Source: Mycobacterium innocens
Lineage (GTDB): Bacteria; Actinomycetota; Actinomycetes; Mycobacteriales; Mycobacteriaceae
Direction of reading: 5' to 3'
Length of the DNA: 56,240 bases
Assembly (NCBI RefSeq): GCF_900566055.1
Contig: NZ_UPHQ01000063.1
Coordinates: 1-56,240 of the forward strand
Every line of letters starts with the position of its first letter. Within the stretch, counting starts at the first letter, position 1. The notes below the pieces were generated by a model. The model made no database searches and was not told the DNA's origin. It worked only from the letters and a program-made list of their open reading frames with translations. Below, piece by piece: positions 50,114 through 56,240 of this stretch. The translations under genes were made by a program, and so were the position numbers.

Positions 50114-53100
50114 TCAGCCCGCATCCAGGCTGGACAAGTCCACCAGGGCGCCCGCTTCGGGGGCCCCAATCGTTTCGATCTGGTCATGCTCGGCCGCGAT
50201 GGCCTCCTGGATCAGTTCGCTCAGTGTGGCCGGGAAGGTCCGCGCCAGCGTTTCTACCGTTGCTGCGGGGATGCGGCGGGTGTCATACCACCAATCGAGA
50301 TGCAATGAGCCACCGGAGCGATACGCCCGGAGCTCGATCGCGTGGCCCAACCCAGGGATCGTCTCGCGCACGGGCATCGTCATGTTGGAGTCGAACTGTA
50401 CCGGTGCATCGGTGCTCGGCAGCTCGGGAATGACGCCCGCATACCGGAAGTGGATGTCGGGGGTGCGCTGCGCACCGAGCATGCGTCCGGTCGGCGCATA
50501 CAGATACCGCAGCAGCCCGTAGCCAATCCCATAGTGCGGAACGGATATAACGGTGTCGTGAACGGCGTCCAGCTGTTGAATGGCCGACGTGCCCGGTCCG
50601 CTCGCGCAGGCCAGCGCAACGGGGTAATACGTCGTGAACCAGCCGACGGTCCGGCGCAGGTCGACGTCCGGCCGTAGCACCGAGCGCCCCTCGCCCTCGA
50701 GTTCGACGGCCACCACACCGTCACCGACCGTCTTGCCTATGGTTCGGCCGAGCGCGGCCAGCACGATCTCCTGGATCGACCGCCGGAACCTGCGCCGAGC
50801 ATCATCGAGCTCGAATGTCTGCTCGACGCTCAGCGTAGTTGAGAACTTGGTCAGATCCTCGGTGCTGGGCGGTTGCGTGATGTTCTGGTCAGCCAGCCAC
50901 AAGGTCGCCTTCGTTGCATTCTCGATCCAGTAGGAGCGAGTGTCGAGGGCTGCGGGATGCGTCGCGAGGGCCGCGCAGCGAACCGACCAATCCCGCCATC
51001 CGGTGGTGACCGGCTCCAGCGTGATCTCCTCGCCCGCCAGCCGCTGCCCGAACGCGGTGACGATGTCGCGTCCCAGGATTTGACGCGATGCGTCGTCGCT
51101 GACCATCTCGTGCACGGCCAGCCCCAGGTAGTGCGGACCGCCGTGCGCACCGGTGATATGCACTGCCGCCAGCGGCGCGTCCGAATCACCTGGATCTGAG
51201 ATCAATTCGGCCAGAATCTTCGACACCGCAGCCCGTTCCTCCGGGCTGCCGGCGGGCACGTCATCAGGAAGTGACGCCGTCGAGAGCCGGGTGAACTCCG
51301 CGGATGGTGTGATGTGTTGCTCCCACATTCCGGCCTTGTCGACGAGCTGCAGGCGCAATGCGCCATGGTGGTTGGCCACCGCGGTCAGCACTGCCCGGAC
51401 GTCCTCCGGGCCGATCTTGGGGTCGAGCCGCAGGATCAACGGGACGCGCCAGCGACCGGTGTCGCGCAGTCCCCGGTCGAGGAAGTACGCGATATTCGGC
51501 GGAACCGCCGGATGTGCATCAGCCACCGGGACTTTGGCCAAACCGCTCGCCGCGAACGAGGCATCGACGGCAGCCGTCAGCGCGGCCAAGGTCGGGTACT
51601 CGTACAGATCCTGCGGTGTGATGGTCAGACCTTCGTTGGCGGCGGTCATCGCGATGCTGATGGCCATCAGTGAATCCCCGCCCATGTCAAAGAAATTGGC
51701 GTTTCGATCGATGGAGCTGACACCCATGCACTGTTCCCAGATGCGCCGCAGGGTGGTCTCGGTCGGCGACTCCCCGTTCTGCGGCACTTCGACGGTGCCG
51801 ACACCGGTCCCGGCGCCGGCCGCTGAGCCGTTACTCGCCGTGGGAACCTGCGACCAGACCATGTGCTTGGGCTCCACCCAATGCCGTTGGCGGGCAAACG
51901 GATAACCGGGCAGGGAAACCAGCCGCGGCTGGGCCGCACGTCGCGGCGTCCAGTCAACCTCGATTCCGGCGGACCAGAGCTCACCCAGCGCGCGCAGGAA
52001 GGTGTCGCGGTCATCGGCGTTCTGAATCGGGTGACGCATGAGCCGGACAGCATGATGCCCGGCCGACCACTTCGGATGCCGTATCGCCGAACCGGTGAGG
52101 CTCCCGCCGGGACCCACCTCGACGAGGACTCGACCCGGATCTGCCAGCACCACGTCGAGTTCGTCGGCGAACCTGATCGCGGAACTGATTTGACGCGTCC
52201 AGGTGGCCGGATCGGTGACCTGCTGCTCGGTCATCCACGTTCCGGTGAGGTTACTCAGCAACGGCGTGCGCGGAGCGCTGAGCTGCTGCCGGGACAGGAA
52301 TGCCTGGAATTCTTCCAACATCGGATCCATCGCGCTGGTGTGGAACGCGTGGCCGGCGCGGACCCGGCGAACGGGTATCCCGGCCTCGTTGAGACGTTGG
52401 GTGAACTCGCGAATCGCGTCCTTCGGGCCGGCGACCACGCAGTTGCCGGGATCGTTGACCGCCGAGAGCTCCACCCCTGGTGAGAGGTACTGCGCGACAT
52501 CGTCGGGGCCCACCGCCACCGCGACCATGGCGCCGGGCGGGGACTCATGCATCAGGCGAGCCCGTAGCGCGACGGTCTTGATCGCCGTGTCGAGGTCGAA
52601 TACCCCGGCCAGGGTTGCCGCGATGTATTCGCCGGTGCTGTAGCCGATGTAGGCGCCCGCACGCACCCCGTAGCTGTCGACCAGCTTGGCGAGCGCGTAC
52701 TCCACGGTGAACAGCGCCGGTTGCGATCGGTCGATGCGCTCCAGATCCGTTGCGGTCCCGCGGAACACCTCGGCATGCAGATCGATGCCCATCTCGTCGC
52801 GGAATCCGGCGGCGCAGGTGTCGAAGTATTCGGCGAAAACGGGCTCGGTGTCGTAGAGCCCCTTCGCCATGCCGACGTGCTGTGCGCCCTGCCCCGGGAA
52901 GAGGAAAACGACCCGGTCGGACGTCGGTGTCGTGGTTGTTTCAGCGGCACCGTCGGCGCCGGATTCGCCGACGAAGACGTTGTCGTGTTCGGCCGCCCGC
53001 AAGACCTTGACGGCGTGTTCGCGGTCGTGGACGACGGCGGCCATCGTGACATCGTGCTTGCGGCGCCGGGTGAGGGTGTAGGCCACGTCGGACAGGTCCG

Positions 53101-54547
53101 GTGCGTCTGGCCTTTCCAGCGCGTTGGCCAGGGCGTCCCGCGACTCCCGCAGCGCGGCAGTAGTTTTCGCGGACAGCAGCAGCACCTGAGGTCCGGTGGT
53201 CGCGGTGTGGGCGTGAGCCGGCACCGCTGGTGCCTGCTCTAAGACGACGTGCGCGTTGGTACCGCCGACCCCGAACGAGCTCACCCCGGCCCGAAGCACG
53301 CCGTCCCACTCCCACGGGCCGTACTTGCTTTGCACGACGAATGGACTTTGGTCGAGCCGCAGCTCGGGGTTCGGGCTGGTGTAGTGCAGTGTCGCGGGGA
53401 TCGCCTGGTGCTTCAGGCACAGGATCGTCTTGATCAGACCCGCGATTCCGGCGGCGACTTCCAGGTGGCCGATGTTGGACTTGACCGAGCCGAGCACGCA
53501 CGGGCCCGGGCGGGGCGTTTCGGAGAACTCGAATGCCGTTCGCAGCCCTTGGATTTCGATGGGATCACCCAGCGGGGTGCCAGTGCCGTGGCACTCGACA
53601 TAGCTGACGGTCGAGGAATCGACGCCGGCCACCGCGTGGGCTTCGGCGATGACGTCTGCCTGGGCGGCCGGATTGGGGGCCGCGTAGCCCATTTTCGCCG
53701 ATCCGTCGTTGTTGATCGCCGATCCGCGGATGACAGCGTGAATGCGGTCGCCGGCGTCGATGGCCGCCTGCAACGGCTTGAGCGCCACCATCGCCACACC
53801 GCTGCCGAAGACGGTGCCGTCGGCGCGCACGTCGAAGGGTCGGCAATGGCCGACCGCCGACACCATCGATCCCGGCGAGTTCCAGTAACCGACACGGTGC
53901 GGGATGCACAACGAGGACCCGCCGGCCAGTGCCATGTCGCACTCGCCCGACAGCAGGCTCAGGCAGGCCAGGTGCACCGCGACCAGCGAGGACGAGCAGG
54001 CGGTTTGGACCGCGAGGCTCGGGCCGCGCAAGTTGAACGCGTGAGATATCCGCGTCGCCAGGAAATCCTTGTCGTTCTGCAGGAACAGGCTGAACTGGTC
54101 GAAGTTGAGTCCCTCGGCCAGCACGGCGTTCGGGTCCCGATGCGATAGCAGGTTGTGTAGCAGATAGCCGCTGGGAGAGCTGGTTCCGTACACGCCGATC
54201 GAGCCGTCGAACTGGGCGGGGTCACAACCGGCGTCCTCGAGCGCATGCCACGCGCATTGCAGGAACAGCCGGTGTTGCGGGTCGAGCACCTGCGCGGCCA
54301 GTGGGGGGAATCCGAAGAAGTCCGCGTCGAATTCGTCTATCCCGTCCAGTAGCGGTGCGCGGCGCACGTATGCCGGGTCGGCCAGCGTCTTGTCGCTGAC
54401 CCCCGCGTCGCGCAGTTCCTGTTCCGACAGGGTGACGATCGACTCCTTGCCGCGCCGAAGATTGCTCCAAAAGGTCGACAGATCGTTCGCGCCCGGGAAT
54501 CTGCCGGCCATGCCGACGACCGCGATGGCGTTGTCGGGTGTGCTCAC
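50114..54547 (-). CDS. ppsE: Phthiocerol synthesis polyketide synthase PpsE
   Basis: 1477 residues (Rv2935 has 1488). Order: ketosynthase (1-425, VQTACSSSL with Cys184), acyltransferase (530-830, GYSTGEY in place of the usual GHSxG, as in PpsE), carrier (about 930-1010, DMGGDSLMAI), and a C-terminal condensation-like domain (about 1030-1470). In the last domain the expected HHxxxDG is degenerate (VHEMVSDD). PpsE adds the last extender and completes phthiocerol and phenolphthiocerol chains with help from TesA. It contacts MmpL7 in M. tuberculosis. GTG 54547 overlaps the ppsD stop (GTGA), with GGAGG about 9 bases upstream. Confidence 0.95.
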   Translation of the reverse strand: MSTPDNAIAVVGMAGRFPGANDLSTFWSNLRRGKESIVTLSEQELRDAGVSDKTLADPAYVRRAPLLDGIDEFDADFFGFPPLAAQVLDPQHRLFLQCAWHALEDAGCDPAQFDGSIGVYGTSSPSGYLLHNLLSHRDPNAVLAEGLNFDQFSLFLQNDKDFLATRISHAFNLRGPSLAVQTACSSSLVAVHLACLSLLSGECDMALAGGSSLCIPHRVGYWNSPGSMVSAVGHCRPFDVRADGTVFGSGVAMVALKPLQAAIDAGDRIHAVIRGSAINNDGSAKMGYAAPNPAAQADVIAEAHAVAGVDSSTVSYVECHGTGTPLGDPIEIQGLRTAFEFSETPRPGPCVLGSVKSNIGHLEVAAGIAGLIKTILCLKHQAIPATLHYTSPNPELRLDQSPFVVQSKYGPWEWDGVLRAGVSSFGVGGTNAHVVLEQAPAVPAHAHTATTGPQVLLLSAKTTAALRESRDALANALERPDAPDLSDVAYTLTRRRKHDVTMAAVVHDREHAVKVLRAAEHDNVFVGESGADGAAETTTTPTSDRVVFLFPGQGAQHVGMAKGLYDTEPVFAEYFDTCAAGFRDEMGIDLHAEVFRGTATDLERIDRSQPALFTVEYALAKLVDSYGVRAGAYIGYSTGEYIAATLAGVFDLDTAIKTVALRARLMHESPPGAMVAVAVGPDDVAQYLSPGVELSAVNDPGNCVVAGPKDAIREFTQRLNEAGIPVRRVRAGHAFHTSAMDPMLEEFQAFLSRQQLSAPRTPLLSNLTGTWMTEQQVTDPATWTRQISSAIRFADELDVVLADPGRVLVEVGPGGSLTGSAIRHPKWSAGHHAVRLMRHPIQNADDRDTFLRALGELWSAGIEVDWTPRRAAQPRLVSLPGYPFARQRHWVEPKHMVWSQVPTASNGSAAGAGTGVGTVEVPQNGESPTETTLRRIWEQCMGVSSIDRNANFFDMGGDSLMAISIAMTAANEGLTITPQDLYEYPTLAALTAAVDASFAASGLAKVPVADAHPAVPPNIAYFLDRGLRDTGRWRVPLILRLDPKIGPEDVRAVLTAVANHHGALRLQLVDKAGMWEQHITPSAEFTRLSTASLPDDVPAGSPEERAAVSKILAELISDPGDSDAPLAAVHITGAHGGPHYLGLAVHEMVSDDASRQILGRDIVTAFGQRLAGEEITLEPVTTGWRDWSVRCAALATHPAALDTRSYWIENATKATLWLADQNITQPPSTEDLTKFSTTLSVEQTFELDDARRRFRRSIQEIVLAALGRTIGKTVGDGVVAVELEGEGRSVLRPDVDLRRTVGWFTTYYPVALACASGPGTSAIQQLDAVHDTVISVPHYGIGYGLLRYLYAPTGRMLGAQRTPDIHFRYAGVIPELPSTDAPVQFDSNMTMPVRETIPGLGHAIELRAYRSGGSLHLDWWYDTRRIPAATVETLARTFPATLSELIQEAIAAEHDQIETIGAPEAGALVDLSSLDAG

Positions 54548-56240
54548 AGGTCTTGTCCTCCATGTACTTGAGGTTTGGGGGGTGTAGGCCGCCGCCGTGC
54601 CGCGGCTCCATGTCGCGCTGCCGCGCGCTGCTGCGCCCGGTCGCGAACGGTGGCCATGCTTTTTTGGTTTTCCAGCGTCTGGTCGGGGCCCGAGAGCCCG
54701 AGTTGGCGCATCAGGTCGACGGTCAGGTCGTGCAGGGACGCCCCCTGCAAGATCAGTGCCACCGGCGGTTCCACGCCGAAGTCGGCCCGCGCGCCGTTGC
54801 GGATCCGCACCGCCATCAGGGAGTCAAGCCCCAGCTCCGTCAGCGGTACGGCGGGATCGACAGCTGACCGGTCAGCGTAGCCCATCACCGCCGCGATCCG
54901 CTCGCGCATCCGCTCGGTCACCACCCGCGCTGCCTCCGCCGCGTCGAGATCGGCAAGCGCGTCGGGTCCGGCCCAGTCGCCGAGATCGCCCGCCGAGTCC
55001 AGCTCGTCGACCACCCGGGTGAAGTAGCTGATGCCGCGGATCTCCGGGAACGCGATCAGCGCCCGGTCGGCGCGCAGCCTAGCGACACCGGTGCGGGCCC
55101 GGCCGGCGGCCAGCAGCGAATCCAGAGCCTCGATGCCCTCCGCCGGGGTGATGGTGTCGAGGACGCTGCCGACCAGGGCTTGCGCGACGCCCACCTCCGA
55201 CCACGGCCCCCAGTTGATCACCGCCGCCGGCAGACCGGACGCTCGGCGCCAGGTGACCAGCGCGTCCAGCCAGGCACTGGCGCAGGCGTAGGCCGCCTGG
55301 CCGGGAGAGCCCAATAGTGAAGCGACGGAGGAGAATCCGAGCCACCAGTCGAGCTGGCAGCCCTCGGTGGCGTGGTGCATCCGCAGTGCTCCGGCCGCCT
55401 TGGGTGCCCATACCCGCTCGAGGGTGTCCCTGCTCATGGAGAACACCAGGCTGTCTTCGATGACCGCGGCGGCGTGCACGACACCGCGTAATTCAGCCCC
55501 CGCTTGTCCTGCTGCCTCGATGAGACGTTCGGCCACGCCCGGCGCTGCGACGTCGCCGCGGACGACCACGATCTCGGCACGGGCTTCCAATGCGGCCAAG
55601 GCCTTGCGCTGGTCGTCGGTGGGTTCGCTGCGGCCATTGAGCACCACCCGGCCGGCGCCGCGGTCCACCAGCCATTTCGCGACCACCAACCCGAGTCCGC
55701 CGAGACCACCGGTGACGACGTAGCAGGCTCCGGGGCGGACCACCGGATGACCCGGTTGTGCATCGAGAGTGGCGCGCGACAGGCGTTCGACGAACCTGCG
55801 GTCACCCCGCCACGCGATCACGTCGTCATTGCCCGAGTTCTGCAGTTCCGCGGTCAGCGCGGCGAGCGGGTCTGGCATGCCGTCCAGGTCGACCAGGGTG
55901 GCGCGCATATCGGGATGCTCGAAGGCCAGTACCCGCACCAGACCCTTCAAGGATGCCGTTGCGGGGGCTCCCGGGTCGTCGTCGTGAACGGCCAGTCCGC
56001 CGCCGGTGACCAACCACAGCCGCGGTGATCGGCCATGCCAGGTGCCCACGACCGCGCGAACCACGGTCGTGATCGACCACACCCGGTCTCGCGCCGCGAC
56101 CAGCCCGTCGTCCAATCCGGTCGAGGCGCCGCCGACGAAGACGACCAGGCCGACGGGCGGGTGATCCGGATCGCCTGCCGTTTCCGCGAATGCGGCCAGC
56201 ACCGCCGGTTCGTCGCCGAGATCGGCGGTGAGCACCCGCC
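54544..56240 (-). CDS. ppsD: Phthiocerol synthesis polyketide synthase PpsD, C-terminal part
   Basis: The frame runs off the right window edge, so only the last 565 or so residues are seen. The ketoreductase has its NADPH motif [20 protein letters not shown], then VVHAAAVIEDSLVFSM and the active-site region GFSSVASLLGSPGQAAYACA. A carrier domain follows with the phosphopantetheine serine in LGLDSLMAVRIRNGA. A tail of about 75 residues ends at the stop overlapping ppsE. Position directly before ppsE-drrABC-papA5 identifies it as PpsD, which acts with the trans enoyl reductase encoded at 15445-16701. An in-frame GTG at 56235 is not the start. Confidence 0.92.
   Translation of the reverse strand, partial: RVLTADLGDEPAVLAAFAETAGDPDHPPVGLVVFVGGASTGLDDGLVAARDRVWSITTVVRAVVGTWHGRSPRLWLVTGGGLAVHDDDPGAPATASLKGLVRVLAFEHPDMRATLVDLDGMPDPLAALTAELQNSGNDDVIAWRGDRRFVERLSRATLDAQPGHPVVRPGACYVVTGGLGGLGLVVAKWLVDRGAGRVVLNGRSEPTDDQRKALAALEARAEIVVVRGDVAAPGVAERLIEAAGQAGAELRGVVHAAAVIEDSLVFSMSRDTLERVWAPKAAGALRMHHATEGCQLDWWLGFSSVASLLGSPGQAAYACASAWLDALVTWRRASGLPAAVINWGPWSEVGVAQALVGSVLDTITPAEGIEALDSLLAAGRARTGVARLRADRALIAFPEIRGISYFTRVVDELDSAGDLGDWAGPDALADLDAAEAARVVTERMRERIAAVMGYADRSAVDPAVPLTELGLDSLMAVRIRNGARADFGVEPPVALILQGASLHDLTVDLMRQLGLSGPDQTLENQKSMATVRDRAQQRAAARHGAAARRRPTPPKPQVHGGQDL

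Noticed and set aside
1..56240. CRISPR arrays, tRNA or rRNA genes
   Set aside because: No regularly spaced repeats, cloverleaf-like sequences or conserved rRNA segments were seen on either strand.

Overview
The window is GC-rich actinobacterial DNA carrying the dimycocerosate / phenolic glycolipid (DIM/PGL) locus of a slow-growing Mycobacterium. Gene after gene matches the M. tuberculosis Rv2935-Rv2963 block as I recall it, often at the same length. It is given in the opposite orientation and with species-specific additions. GDP-fucose genes, four glycosyltransferases and many sugar methyltransferases point to a species with a tetraglycosylated PGL containing fucose. M. kansasii / M. gastri (PGL-K) fit best; this species call is inference from gene content, not an alignment.

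Left part (1-15424), sugar tailoring. The 3' end of an IS607/IS1535-type tnpB abuts a truncated, frameshifted Rv2963-like permease. Two tandem family-1 glycosyltransferases follow (Rv2962c-like and Rv2958c-like). Then come gmdA-epiA (GDP-mannose to GDP-fucose), a cassette with no counterpart in the M. tuberculosis locus (three methyltransferases, a Gfo/Idh oxidoreductase, a GT4 glycosyltransferase), the Rv2957-like rhamnosyltransferase, the Rv2956-like fucosyl O-methyltransferase, and an unusual CoA-dependent acyltransferase-like protein.

Middle part (15445-42593), core lipid assembly. It runs: Rv2953-like trans enoyl reductase, Rv2952-like phthiotriol methyltransferase, Rv2951c-like F420 ketoreductase, fadD29, Rv2949c-like chorismate pyruvate-lyase, fadD22, an intact fused pks15/1, lppX, mmpL7, fadD28 and mas. 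Chorismate becomes p-hydroxybenzoate (Rv2949c). FadD22 loads it on Pks15/1, which extends it. FadD29 activates the product for the Pps synthases. FadD28 feeds Mas, which makes mycocerosates. LppX and MmpL7 export the lipid.

Right part (42594-56240). Two methyltransferases (an extra Rv2952-type paralogue and the Rv2959c orthologue) and a 1.4-kb gene-poor stretch with a diverged direct repeat lie between mas and papA5. The minus-strand operon ppsD (cut by the window edge)-ppsE-drrA-drrB-drrC-papA5 ends the window. It makes phthiocerol/phenolphthiocerol, esterifies it with mycocerosate (PapA5) and exports it (DrrABC).

No rRNA, tRNA or CRISPR array was seen.
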